This document shows, piece by piece, positions 1 through 11,139 of a stretch of 64,000 nt of DNA. Position numbers and translations under genes: made by a program. Each line of letters begins with the position of its first letter. Position 1 is the first letter of the stretch. The notes beneath the pieces are model-generated. The model searched no databases, was not told where the DNA came from, and saw nothing but the letters and a program-made list of their open reading frames with translations. Where the stretch lies: NCBI RefSeq assembly GCF_032884065.1, contig NC_088872.1, forward strand, positions 35,064,917-35,128,916. Direction: 5' to 3'. This stretch comes from Artemia franciscana (lineage: Eukaryota > Arthropoda > Branchiopoda > Anostraca > Artemiidae).

Positions 1-659
1 AGTCTTGTAAAGAAATTCTAGGTAGATATATCTATCTAGCTTTGGATAAAGAAGCTGCCGAATTTATCCTTAAAATTCACATGCATTTGGTCCCACCACA
101 AGCCATGAACAATGCTAAACTCCAATCCGAGGCTTTCAGAGACCTTGTTCTAGCGTCGCCTCAGTAAAATATACTTTCCCTTTAATGAACTCATTGAAAA
201 TAATTTACAAAAAGAGGTTTCCAAAAAATAATTAAAGAGCTTTAGTAAAATTTAGAAATCAAAATGAATAATTACATTAAACATGCTTATGAAATTTTTT
301 GGGTTAGTAGATGAATTATTGAATTAAATGTTAAAGGTGAATTATTAAACTAAATGAGTTATTAAACCTAAATTAAATTAAATGAATTATGTATTAAAAC
401 TTAAAATGAATAATGAATAAGAGAAAACAGCCATCCCTTCTGCTGAAACCTCACTAAAAATCCCTTCTGCTGAAACCGCATAAATAAGAGGAGGACAGCC
501 ATCCCTTCTGCTGAAACCGCACTAAAAATTATTTCTTTTTATTGCCTATTGTCTGCTTTTGATCCTTTTTTAGAAAAGCAGTCCATATTACTTTCTTCCG
601 TTTCATGTTTTTTCTAAATATGGGACAAAATTGGAGGACGAACACACTAATGGGTGTCA
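1..659 (+). repeat. Downstream flank of GY-peptide unit, copy A
   Basis: Nearly identical to the sequence downstream of copy E (from 40960), with about two differences in the first 100 bases, and more diverged from the copy D flank (from 29470). The GY-peptide exon belonging to this flank should lie just left of the window. A short frame ending in a stop near 167 is shared with copy E (40932-41123) but is degraded in copy D, so I do not call it a gene. Confidence 0.75.
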
Positions 660-1159
660 TCTAAAAATTTCAGTTAGAGAATGTTAGCTATCAGGAATAA
701 TAACTAGTAGGGTATCAATTTCCTATACGACTTGTTTTGTCATTTGCAGTTGAAAGGTTAATAATGAGAAATTGTGTCTACCGTAAAATTTCTACATTGG
801 AAGTAACAAAGGACTTTCGTTTGTGGGTGAAGGAAGGGGGACAATTGTAAAACAGGGTCTGATAAGTTGATTTGGGACTTCAAGAAGTTCAAATTAGGGT
901 TTTCGAGCCCAAGGCTCCGCTCCTCCTGTGTCCTGTGTTTTAAAAGCACTAATACACCTGTTGCAGCAGGTGATGGAACCATTACAACAAAACGAAATAA
1001 TACTTTTAATAGTGGTCTATTTAAAAGATCGAATAAAACAAAAGAAAGTCACGTGGTTATATGTATTTACATCACAATTAATTGGATTTTTCAAGATAAT
1101 TATCGTGTTTTTAGAGGTGTCACACATCAAATTATATGAAGAAGAACCAATTTTTCCAA
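660..1159 (+). pseudogene. Double-jelly-roll capsid-like fossil, copy A (broken, truncated)
   Basis: Shares its sequence with the fossils at 30130-31420 and 41641-42442. Pieces read like the uncharacterised double-jelly-roll capsid-type proteins linked to Polinton-like elements. It is broken, and its right part is cut off by a Helitron 5' end at 1160. Near identity with copy E indicates a recent duplication of an already dead sequence. The family call comes from memory of protein patterns and is tentative. Confidence 0.4.
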
Positions 1160-1660
1160 TCTATATATATAAAAATAAGTTGTCTGTGTGTGGATCTGTG
1201 GATGGATCAGGTGACGTCATGTTTGTCCGCATATGACGTCTGAATTATTTCACACTAATACAAAAGAAGAAAAAAACTAAAAAAGGTAAAAACTACAAAA
1301 AAAAACTAAAAAGAAAAAAAACTAAAAAAGCTAAAAAACTAAAAAAAACTAAAAAAAGGTAAAAATCTAATAACTAAAAAAAACTGAAAAAAATAAAAAA
1401 AGGCAAAAACTACAAAAAAATAAAAACTAATAAAAAAACTAAAAAAGCTAAAAAACTAAAAAAACTAAAAAAAAACTAAAAAAAGGTAAAAAACTAAAAA
1501 AACTAAAAACTAAAAAAGAAAAAAACTAAAAAAAAGGAAAAACTGAAAAATAAAAGAGAAAAAGAAAACTAAAAAAATATGAATAAATATATATAAAAAT
1601 AAGTTGTTTGTGGGTTATGTCTGTCTGTCTGTCTGTCGAGTGATGTCGCTACACTTCGTT
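1160..1660 (+). mobile_element. Helitron 5' ends, two in series
   Basis: Begins with TCTATATATATAAAAATAAG, the 5' end seen at every Helitron copy here, followed by GTCTGTGTG, a TGACGTCA octamer and a long run of CTAAAAA-type repeats. A second 5' start lies near 1590. Compared with uninterrupted copies at 42098 and 30720, the insertion lies exactly between an A and a T, as known for Helitrons. No 3' hairpin is present. A scrap of the Helentron-like 3' hairpin follows at about 1650-1680. Confidence 0.75.
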
Positions 1661-1712
1661 ACCACGAACTGTTCGATTAAGCCTAGAGTTAAATAAAAAT
1701 AATAATAAAATA

Positions 1713-1735
1713 TATATATATATATATATATACAC

Positions 1736-1834
<99 letters not shown>

Positions 1835-1858
1835 TTATATTTATTATATTTATATTTA

Positions 1859-1939
<81 letters not shown>
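1713..1939. repeat. (TA)n microsatellite with TTTATA interruptions
   Basis: Almost pure TA, followed by a short (TG)n run to about 1970. It separates the Helitron ends from inverted GY copy B. Confidence 0.95.
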
Positions 1940-1942
<3 letters not shown>

Positions 1943-1983
1943 TGTGTGTGTGTGTGTGTGTGTATGTGTGTGTATATTTACAC

Positions 1984-2300
1984 TAGTGATGAGTTTAGCA
2001 GCTTGGTTTTTGAAAGCTTGGTAAATATATCTACCTATAACGTCCTTGACTTTTCAGGTAGGGTGAAAATGGGCAGAAGATAGATTATTTTTAACTATTC
2101 TTATTGTGTTGCATAGGCTAGATATATATAATACTTGCTTTTTAACTTTTGGTATTGATTTTCAAAATGATTTGGAAACACTAGTTTGTTTATAAATTTA
2201 ATGTGTAAAAAGAAAGACAGCTTCAAAAACAGAATAAACATGTAAAATATAACGAATCAGGTCGTCAAACTTTTAATTTGAAAATGAATTACGCACAAAA
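1984..2300 (-). repeat. Downstream flank of GY unit, copy B (inverted)
   Basis: The reverse complement matches the copy F flank at 48040-48180 and, less well, the copy A/E flank, including the segment after the GY stop codon. It gives the orientation of copy B and shows that the duplication unit extends past the gene. Confidence 0.65.
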
Positions 2301-2304
2301 TTTG

Positions 2305-3763
2305 ACCGTATACCGTCTTTAACCTTAGCCGTACGGAGCACTTCCATATAATGGATATGTATGACTAAACGAAGGGTAGTAATGACCTTAATAACGATAA
2401 GCATAATAACTATAGTGATGAGTTTCTTCTCCTTTTAAATCTTCTTCGGCAGGAGCTTCTAATTCAGATGTTTCTTTTCTAAGCCTGTAACTACGTTCGC
2501 CAGAGGAAAAAAAATATATTTCTTTAGAATCATGCTATCCTCCTTCACCTGCTAACCTTAGAATAAAAGTAAATATTTACATAAATATACATATATAAGG
2601 CAAAATGTGTATATGTTTCCTTGTAGGAAAAATAGAAACCAATAGGAAACATTTCTAAAATGCATCTATGAACTTTAAAAGCGGATAAGGGTCCATCTTA
2701 TCGAAATTTAGACTTTGAACAGATTTTCAAAAGGACATGGTGGCAAATTTTAGTTATTGCGAACTTTCTTGATTTTCAATTATTGATGGAAGCAGTTAGA
2801 CGCACAAAAATAAACATAATAAAGATTCATAAAACAGCCCTTTCTAAGAACTGAAACAAATCAAAATGTGTATTTTTATTGAACATATTGCAATAGTGAT
2901 CTGAGTATTAGTATTGAAGGAGATTTAATTATTAGTTTACGTTTCGTTTGTTCCTAAAAATATATTGCTAACAATTAAGCAATATGATTGCTCGGAGGGC
3001 AGGAAGCTCGCCCTCTTAATACACATGTATTTTGAGCATTGAATTAAAGACCATGTTTATTAGAGGAAAAAGAAGGGGCAAATAAATGTTGAAATAATGA
3101 AATAATGTAGCATCTTCGACAGCTGCATATATCCCAATTTACCTGATTAAAGTGAAAGAAATAGAAAAAAAACTCTTACTTTCTAAAACTCTAAGTTTCT
3201 AAAAAACTTAGGAGATTTGATAAAAAAAAATGAAATAGTTCGTCTATACTAAATGGATATAATTAAAACTTTCCAATTTAAAAATATCAAAGATTCAAAC
3301 ATTTCAAATAACCCGGTGAAAACAATAAAAATGAGAAAATAGAATTCAAAAGCCATCAGATAAAAGAAAAGTATTAAAACTGAAAACCAATAGACATTAT
3401 ATCCTTATTTAATTACAAACAAATTGCCAGGCGTAGCAGACACAAACTGATTAGTTAAATGATCCACGCTCAGTACCATAAAGCACTACTAGCTTTTCAG
3501 AAATCAAAGTATTTTACACGATAAATTTTCAATTTTTCAAGGTAATTTCAATTATTGTTATTGGTAAAGTTCTAAAAATCAATTTAAATTTCAGCTTTTA
3601 AAAAGTCAATTGTTAGAATGTCAGAAGTTTGTTCGGTTTGTACAGTGGCACTCTAGACTCAGTGATACTTCAAATATTTTCCAAAATGTTGGGCTGTCTG
3701 TAAAACTAGAATAAACTAATCTGCAATTGAAAATGACAATAATAGACAACTTACATATTTCAT
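2305..3763 (-). pseudogene. GY-rich secreted peptide gene, copy B (decayed)
   Basis: Minus-strand relative of copy C. Exon 1 is preserved at 3755-3763 (ATG AAA TAT followed by a GTAAGT-type donor), and an exon 2 remnant covers about 2305-2565. It still reads RLRK, EEDLKG and HHYSYY, and a worn GY tail. The signal-peptide half of exon 2 is deleted and the tail contains several in-frame stops, so it cannot make the family peptide. The intron (about 1.2 kb) matches parts of the copy C intron, for example 3160-3370 against 8490-8660 reversed. Copies B and C are head to head. The remains are clear in sequence; how it came to be inverted is inference. Confidence 0.8.
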
Positions 3764-4110
3764 TGTTAGAAACTTCTTTTTAGTGTAATTAGCTTAAATA
3801 AAAGGATTCAATTGATAGTACATGTAGACTAAAGAAGTCCTTAAATACTTTTGAAAATATAGGTTATATATTCCTAAATCCAATAAGTTGGAGGTGAAAA
3901 GATAACAGGGATTTTTTTCTATTGAAGTTGGATGTCGCAGCGGTTATGCACCGACATTTAGTGAAATCAAAGAAATGATAAAATTTCTATTAGGGGTGGG
4001 GTCCTAATATGATTTTTCCATTTTAATATTTTTCATGACAATCACTGCACAAAATTCATTGATTGTCAAAAGATGCCCCTTGTCAAAAGTCGTACTCATA
4101 ATCTTCAGTA
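3764..4110 (-). promoter_or_regulatory. Decayed promoter and upstream region of copy B
   Basis: The reverse complement aligns with 7500-7809, upstream of copy C. The TATA position reads TATTTAAG instead of TATATAAG, and the initiator reads TCAAT instead of TCAGT. Confidence 0.6.
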
Positions 4111-4756
4111 ACTTACTTTTAACATCATAACCACCATATTTAATGAAACTTATTTGCCGAATTTTCAAAACCTTGGCCCTACCATTTTTTAATCATTTAG
4201 AACTATCACTCATTCATCCTCACAAAATAAATCTTCATTCACATACAATGTGTAACAAACCTTTTCATTCTTCTCTATATCTTTTCCTGTAATTTATTCG
4301 CGGTTTAGCACACTCTCAAGATATTCTAGCCATCTTACTTTAATTCTTTCCTTATAGCTAATTGTGGCCCCATCCTTATCCTTAACTTTCCTTGACAAGT
4401 CCATATTGACTATTCCCTCTCAAATTATTATATATGACAGTACAATATTCACCGATTATGCCGTATGGCTGCATTTTCGGGATCTTTGGTAACTTTTTCC
4501 AAGGCCTCCTCATAACAACTCCTTTGTTCATATTCTGATGTTTTCTCCGCTTTCTTTAATTTTTGTTATTTTCATACGATCTATCACCCAAATAATTCCT
4601 CTACAAGCGCCTCCTCTCTTCTAAATATAAAACATTTTCACTAATATTCCCAGCTGAGTACCTAGCTTTTTTCCCTAAGACACTGTCAGCAACTTCACAA
4701 GGTATTTTCCTAAGATTATTTAATCCTTTTTCTGCATTATCAAATGTTAAAATCTC

Positions 4757-4771
4757 CAGTTTAGTATTCAA
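4757..4771 (+). repeat. Target-site duplication, left
   Basis: The 15-base word CAGTTTAGTATTCAA is repeated exactly at 5997-6011 and flanks the inserted LINE. Confidence 0.85.
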
Positions 4772-5996
4772 TCCAACAGGCTGGCTTCATGCAAGGAAGG
4801 TCTACCGTGGAGTAAATATTCACAATGCGTCAGCTGGTAGAGAGGACTCGAGAATTTCAACAAAAAGCATATGTTGCCTTTGTGGATTTCAAGGCTGCTT
4901 TCGATTTTGTCGACCAGCAGTCACTCTGGATCATACTGAAAACAACGGGACTACCTGAGAAGTACTGAACTCTTTTCGAGCGGCACCATGAAAGGACTGG
5001 GAACTGCGTTCAATTCAATTGCAGAGGCAACCCATCTTTTGAAATCAATACTGGAATCCGTCAGGGCTGTGCTGCTGCTCCAGAACTTTTTAATTGCGTC
5101 ATCGACTACAATATCATTCGAACTATAATCCGCATTCAGTTTGGGTTGCAGGACGGCGATAGAGTACTTTCAGACGCTGATAATGCCGATGACCGTGCAC
5201 TTGTCTCCGATTCACCTTCAAAGCTTACAGAAGCCCTAGAGATTTTTGCTGATGAAGCCTTAAAGATAGGGTCGTTGATTCACTGGCAGAAGACAAAAGT
5301 GATGTTTGTTTATCCCCGTAATTCACCGCGTCCAGTGCTAATGGTTGGTGACAAACCAGCTGAGATTGTTGAGGAATTTACACACCTTGGCCCTATCCTC
5401 TCAAATGACGAATCAATCCTCAAAGATCTAATGCACCGAATCACCAAAGCCTCAGCAGTGGTGGGAAAACTAAGTGCCCTTTGGAAGAAACCTTCTATCA
5501 GCCGTAGGACCAAGATGCGCATATACAATGCTTCGGTGGGATCCGTGTTTCTTTACGGAGCCGAAACATGGCCAGCCACTCAGTCTGTGCTTAGCACCGT
5601 AAATATAGCCCAAACAAAACACATTCGCAACATTGAAGGACTACACTAGCACGATTTTGTTAGCAACGAGAACCTCCTGGCGTTAACTGCTCAAACATCC
5701 TTCTTAGTCCAACTCATCCAGCGAACACTACATTGGTACGGACATCTTCCTCGCATGCCCCCGACACTCCTGCACGAACGATTTTTGACTTTGATCCCGT
5801 GTTGCAAGACGGGAAACGCCCAAGAGGTCGTCCCCCAACCAGATGGAAGGACACGGCAGGTGCCCTCTTAGCCATGGCAAATATTCAGAAGGATGTCCAC
5901 ATCCTTGCAAGAGATCAGTTTAAATTGAGGTGCCATGTAGTATCACTCTCGACACCGGAAGTATTTCTTCAGGGACATTAAGTCAAGTAAGTAAGA
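4772..5996 (+). mobile_element. 5'-truncated LINE with reverse transcriptase remains
   Basis: The translation shows ordered non-LTR reverse transcriptase blocks: QQAGFMQGRSTVE, then FVDFKAAFDFVDQQSLW, then GIRQGCAAAPELFNCVID, then a degenerate catalytic block with NADD where YADD is expected (about 5175). A C-terminal region follows: LYGAETWPATQS, HWYGHLPRMPP and GKRPRGRPPTRWKD. The longest open frame is 5146-5649; the last part is open at 5733-5981. Stops near 4840, 4966 and 5647 and the lost catalytic Tyr mean it is inactive. The 3' end carries a short AAGT-type tail instead of poly(A). A perfect 15-bp duplication marks it as a clean target-primed insertion, truncated at its 5' end. Confidence 0.85.
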
Positions 5997-6011
5997 CAGT
6001 TTAGTATTCAA
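5997..6011 (+). repeat. Target-site duplication, right
   Basis: Exact copy of 4757-4771. Confidence 0.85.
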
Positions 6012-6429
6012 CTGTTCCTGGAAAATTTCTCTCAAATTCTCATCCTGGAGTCTACCAATGTCACATTTTCATGGAAGGTAGTTACCCTTCTTGAACTTTA
6101 GCCTTAGTTTAGTCCTAGACACGTCTAGATAGTGATCTGTACTTTTAAAATAAATAACACCACTCTTATACAGCCCTAGTATCTTGTATTGACCATGCCA
6201 GTCTTCAGTGCATATTAACATCCGTGCCATTTTATGACCAAATACTGTAGGCCTATTGGTTATAGCTTTTTCGCCGAAAAGAGCACATTAAATTCAATGG
6301 GTAAATCATAATGGAATCTCACTGATTGACAAGGGAAAAAAATGGGGATCCAGGGGTATGGGGAAGAACCCAGGGCCCTCCCAAGATTTTTTTGTCTCCC
6401 TCATTTCATGTTTTCATGCAAAACACATT

Positions 6430-6585
6430 AGTTGGTCCAAAGCAATTGCAGCTTTATAGTACTGTGCTTGTATTAATTAGCTGATTAGTGTATATCAGCT
6501 TGATATGGCGATTGGTTTTCTAATTCGATAAGAACCTAATGTCAATTGGTTTTTAGCTTTAGATCTTTTCTTTTATTCTCATTTA
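6430..6585 (+). repeat. Dispersed repeat, copy 1
   Basis: About 150 bases match 8337-8482 in the same orientation at roughly 85-90 percent by eye. Both lie next to AAAACACATT. There is no coding potential and the class is unknown. Confidence 0.7.
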
Positions 6586-6689
6586 TTGTTTTCTTCAGTC
6601 ATTCATTGTTGTTCTAAAACAAAGTTGTGAATGTGGTCAGCTATTGACCCACTTTTCACATTGCCCCTCTCAAAGAATTACCATGTGTG

Positions 6690-7500
6690 TTCTAATTGAT
6701 ATAGACCATCTGAGCCTATATCAGCTTTTCTTTCGTTTTTATCGAATTGACTCAAAATATTGCAACGCACTACCTCCTCAGCTAGTGGATGAACATTATA
6801 TTTGTGTCTTAAAGTTATGTGACTGAGCCAATTCACTAAACATTTTCAATTTTCCAGTAAATTCATCTTCGTCGGGGGTGCCAGCATATTCAGGTATAAT
6901 TTTTGCTATCTTAAGCACAGCTTCAAGAAATGCCATCTTTTTCGCTTTCTCTTGCGACAAGGCCAATATGGAATAATGAAAGAACCTATTTATTCTTCTT
7001 TATATAGTTTTCTCCCACCACAATTTTGGGTGGTTTCGTCAATGGGCAACTTTTATTTGTCTTATTTGATCTGCATGTTCTATCCAGTCAAATTTCAAAA
7101 TCGGGATAAAAGTATTTACATCATGTAAAGTGTAACCAAAATATACCAGTGTTAGCACGAAGAAAAGGCCAACTTGTGGCCAATTAGAACAATTTCAATT
7201 TCTTTTGGGTAATTTGACTTGGTTAATGCTAATTATTGCTAAACATTTTTAATTGGCACTATTTCCAGTGACGCACTCCGTACCATGTTGGTCACAAGTC
7301 GGTCTTTTCTTCGTGCTAACACTGATATATTTTGGCTACATTTTACACGATGTAAATAGTTTTATAAAGAGGAAGAACTGTCGATCAAATAAGATGTCAA
7401 TATTTATTGTAAAAAGTAATTTGATAATGGGTAGTAAATGGAGGTATTTTTTTTATTTATCTTTCCCTTTAGAGCAGTCAATAACTTCTGAAAAAGAACC
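6690..7500. repeat. Region related to 48719-49160, with a large palindrome at 7057-7400
   Basis: Arms of about 110-120 bases at 7057-7180 and 7286-7400 are inverted copies of each other (for example AGTGTTAGCACGAAGAAAAG on one side, its complement on the other), separated by a loop of about 100 bases. A short frame at 6644-6826 has an opposite-strand counterpart at 48719-48910, and 7310-7530 matches 48940-49150, so the segment belongs to the duplicated unit. No gene is called. Confidence 0.65.
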
Positions 7501-7725
7501 CAATTGACAATGAGAAAAAAACTCCTCTATCGTGTGCAATGATTGTCACAAAGAATCTTGGTTTAGACGAGCCACACCCCTAATAAAAATCGTTAAATTT
7601 CTTTGTTTACAATAAATGTCGTTGCGTAACCGCTGCGATATCCAACATCAACAGAAAAAAATCCCCGATATCTTTTCACCTCTAACTAATTTGATTTAGG
7701 AATGTATAACCTGTATTTTCGAAAG

Positions 7726-7762
7726 TATATAAGGACTTCTTTAGACTACAAACACAATCAGT
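7726..7762 (+). promoter_or_regulatory. TATA box and TCAGT initiator of GY gene copy C
   Basis: TATATAAG at 7726-7733 and TCAGT at 7758-7762 put the initiator A 34 bases past the first T of the TATA box, the usual arthropod core-promoter spacing. The pair is conserved at copy E (39129-39161). The 5' leader would be about 50 bases. Confidence 0.7.
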
Positions 7763-7809
7763 TGAATCGTTTTATTAAAGTTGATTAGTCTCCAAAAAAG
7801 TTGGTAATA

Positions 7810-10311
7810 ATGAAATGTGTAAGTTGTCTACTCTTGTTACTTTTAATTGCAGATTAGTTTCAGATTATTTTTACAGACAACCCAAAATTTTGGAAAACAT
7901 TTGCAGCATCAAGTAGTCTAAAGTGACATTAACACATCGTAGTAATAGACTTTTTAAAGCTGAAATTTATATTGACTTTTAAAGTTTCACCTGTACATTA
8001 ACTGAAACACACTCAAGAATTACGCTTAGGTTAGATCTCAGAAAATCAGTTTCATAGCATCAAAGACAAGTGACGGGTTATAGAATGCATTTGACTTGAG
8101 TAAGTTGTTTTATGTATTTCCACATTGGGGGAGAGGGGTTAGCTTAGATTCGGTTGTGCTAGGTTAGGGGCACCGCCTGAATACTTTACCCCCTTCCTAA
8201 TGTGCAATTACATAGCCCAAATTATATTATTGTATAAACTATGATATGATAATTAAAAATATTACGTAAATGATGATAATTAAAATTATCTTGAGAAATT
8301 GAACAAAATTATCATATAAAACACATTGATTTCTTCAAAGCAGTTGTAGCTTTATAGAACTGAGCTTGTATTACTTAGCTTATTAGTGTATATCAGCTTG
8401 ACATGGCGATTGGTTTTCAAATTCAGTAAGGAACTAATGTCAATTGGTTCTTAGCTTTAGATCTTTTCTTTTATCCGAGGGCTTTTGAATTCTTTTTTCT
8501 CATTTTTATTCGTTTCATCGGGCTATTGAAATGTTTGAATCTTTGGGATTTTTCAAATTGGAAAGTTTTACTCATATCCTTTTAGCATAGACAAACTTTT
8601 TTTTCATTTCTTTTTTTCTCTCGTTTTTTTATTTCTTTATTCAAATCCCCTAAAAAGAGATTTTTTTCAATACTTCTTTATTTTTATCAGGAAAGATGAG
8701 ATCGATTCAGCTGTCAAAGAAAGTCAATGCAACATTCATCTGTATGAGTCGTCTTTAAAGAATTAGAACAAAATTTAAACTTTAATGTAAAGAGGGTGGT
8801 GTTGAGGAAGGGAAGATACCCCTTATTTACATAGTAATTTCTGTTCGTTTTAAGTTTTAATGTTGCTCCTTACTTTTAGTTGAACAAACTTTTTTTATTT
8901 AATCTCTGATCGTTTTTTAAATAGCCCCAGGATATCTGTCTCCATCCCCTCGGGAAAATTCTCCTCCCTACGGAAATATACTCTGGACTATTCAATCATG
9001 GTGAAAATTTATCCCGAAAAATTCCCTTAACATCTCCAAGCTTAAAATTAAAAGAGTAAAGCGAAAACAAGACATATAAAGAAAGTTTCTAAAGGAATTC
9101 TGGCAAAATCCCCCAATGTGGAATTCTGGCAAAACCCCCAAGTGCAAAACGCTCACCCCCTGGAAGCTTTCGTATTCATAGAAAACTCTCTTCTTGCGAA
9201 ATCCCTGTAGCAGAAAATTCGTCCTCCCCTCCCCACCATAAAATGTATAAATACTTCCCAATAACAAATACTATACGTAAACGATGGACAATTTTTATAG
9301 CTTAAAGATATTTCCCCTGGGGATGTGGGGGAGGGTTCATGTTATCTGCAAAGACATAGTTAATGGGCCTTTCAACTATGATGAACAAAATAGCTACCTA
9401 AAAATTTGGACCTGGTGATTTTGGGAAACGAAAGGAGCGTGGGAGGGGAACTAGTTGCCTCAATTCTAATGGTCACTTAGAAAGGGCTCTAGAACTTTTC
9501 ATTTTCGTTAGAATGAGCCCTTGTCCGATGTTTTAGGCCCACTGGTTCAATGCTATCACTCCTGGGAAAAAAATAATTAAATACGCATCCGTGATCTTTC
9601 TTCTGGCAAAAATTACGAAATTCTGCATTTTTGCAGGTAAGAGCTTGAAACCTTTACAGTAGTGTTCTTTGATACGCGTAGTATGATGGTGTGATTTTCA
9701 TTGAAATTCTATGACTTCTAGGGGGACTTTCCCCCTTCTTCTGTAAATCAGATTAATTTCCTCAGACCCGTTGCTTTTTATGCATAAGACTGAACCTGAT
9801 GAAACTTATATAATGGGAATCAGCATAATAAGCCCATTCTCTTGATATATCTATTGCTATCAAAATTCTGTTTTTTAGGGTTTTGCTTTCTATTGAGCCG
9901 GGTCGCTCCTTTGTTACAGTTTGTTACTACGAACTGTTGGATAAGTAATTACTTTTATTCTAGATTCTGATTGTTTCTCTTGTTATCATCACAGCATTAG
10001 CAGAACCAAGTTATCCAAAGGAAACATCTCCTGAAATCGAAGATTTCAAAAGGGGGTTAACAGGTCAAGGAGGATGGCAGGATTCTAAACAGGAATATGG
10101 TCCTTCCTTTGACGATCCTAGTTACAGGCTGAGAAGAGAAGCATCTGAAATGGAAGCATCTGTCGAAGAAGATCTGAAAGGAGCAGAAACTCATCATTAT
10201 AGTTATTATCCTTACCGTTATTATGGTCATTACTATCCTTCATATGGTTATGCATATCCATCATACGGATATGCACCGTACGGCTACGGTTACAGACGGT
10301 ATTGGGGCTGA
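7810..10311 (+). CDS. Secreted GY-rich peptide precursor, copy C (two exons, intact)
   Basis: Exon 1 is 7810-7818 (ATG AAA TGT) with donor GTAAGT. Exon 2 is 9964-10311 after TATTCTAG. The joined product is 118 residues. Residues 1-16 form a signal peptide (MKC, then a hydrophobic run ending ALA). An acidic/mixed spacer holds FKRGLTGQGGW and DDPSYRLRREA, whose RLRR is a good proprotein-cleavage site. The C-terminal third is almost only Tyr, Gly, Pro, Ser, His and Ala (SYGYAYPSYGYAPYGYGY) and ends RRYWG-stop. The intron phase and the same exon plan in copies B and E support the model. GY-rich secreted peptides occur in arthropods and nematodes as cuticular, antimicrobial or neuropeptide-like products; which applies here is unknown. 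The 2.1-kb intron carries a Helentron-like element. Confidence 0.8.
8337..8482 (+). repeat. Dispersed repeat, copy 2 (in copy C intron)
   Basis: Partner of 6430-6585. Confidence 0.7.
8740..9941 (+). mobile_element. Helentron-like non-autonomous element in copy C intron
   Basis: The same family as 52930-54680: the TGTTGCTCCTTAC arm is at about 8860, GCGTGGGAGGGG and the AATGAGCCC block are in the middle, and the end reads GAGCCGGGTCGCTCC plus a worn hairpin (CAGTTTGT/ACGAACTG). It has diverged and lacks internal parts. It stops about 20 bases before the intron acceptor, leaving only a short pyrimidine run. Confidence 0.75.
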
Positions 10312-11110
10312 GGAGAATGAATTATTTAAGTTTCTAAAGTTTTGTATGTAATTTATTTGTAAATTAAATATTGTTAGAACTCATTGGTTTTATTTTTTCT
10401 CCTTATTCTATTTTTGATTATTTGCATTAGAGCAGTCTTTCTTTTTGAACATCAAATTAATAAAACAAAGTAACGTTTTCCAAATCAGCAAAAATTTTAT
10501 ACAACTATTCTAAGGACAAGGTACTATTGATCGAACTAACTTGAAGTATGACATTTCCATTAAAACCTGCGGAGGGACTTTGCCACTCTTTTGCGATAAC
10601 TAAAAACCGGTCGAAAGGAAAACGATATTCCGAATAATTGGAAAACAAAAGTGTAGCTTCTTCAAGACACTAACGAAAGCCAAAACCAATGTTTTTTTCT
10701 CATTTTCACCCTCTCATCCACCCAAAACAGCTCTTTAAGGACAATCGAGGCAGATATATTTCCGACGAAAATTCTTGCAAAAATTTATCAACATGAATTT
10801 TTATTTCTAAGTTTAATTGGTTTCTAAAATTAAAACGCGTCTTGTCTCACGACAAAGTATAAATCACGATAAACGTATAGACAAAATTCTTCGAAAAATA
10901 GTATGCAGAAAGGGTATTTTTTTTTCTTTGGGGGTCTCTCTACTTGAAAACTATTAGCCAGCATTTTAAATTTAGAGCCTTTTTTATTTTCATATCGTGA
11001 TTGGAAAAATATTTTTTTTTCAATAAAAGAAAAATATTGAAAAGAAACTATGTAATAAAAAATTGTAGCTTACAATGACAAAGGCATTGAACAAAGCAAA
11101 CCGACAAAAA
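10312..11110 (+). other. 3' UTR and downstream flank of copy C
   Basis: The first 200 bases align with the regions after the copy D and E stops. A candidate poly(A) signal AATAAA is at 10459-10464. The part from about 10730 aligns with 48060-48330 (copy F), so it belongs to the duplicated unit. No second gene is seen. Confidence 0.6.
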
Positions 11111-11139
11111 TACATTTCAGATTGTTTATTGCTTATTTT

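Larger units (their letters stand above)
4170..6240 (-). mobile_element. LINE fragment (linker before RT), split by a later insertion
   Basis: On the minus strand, 6240-6012 continues into 4756-4170 once the inserted element is ignored. The pieces read as the region between endonuclease and reverse transcriptase of a LINE ORF2: DHYLDVSRTKLRLKFKKGN, then LQDENLREIFQEQLN, and later KDKDGATISYKERIKVRWLE, a pattern typical of LINE linkers. Stops and frame changes show it is dead. No RT catalytic block was seen in this element. Confidence 0.65.

Noticed and set aside
758-982. Duplicated short minus-strand frames at 758-982 and 41698-41922
   Set aside because: They lie antisense to the capsid-like fossil and are alike only because the DNA is duplicated.
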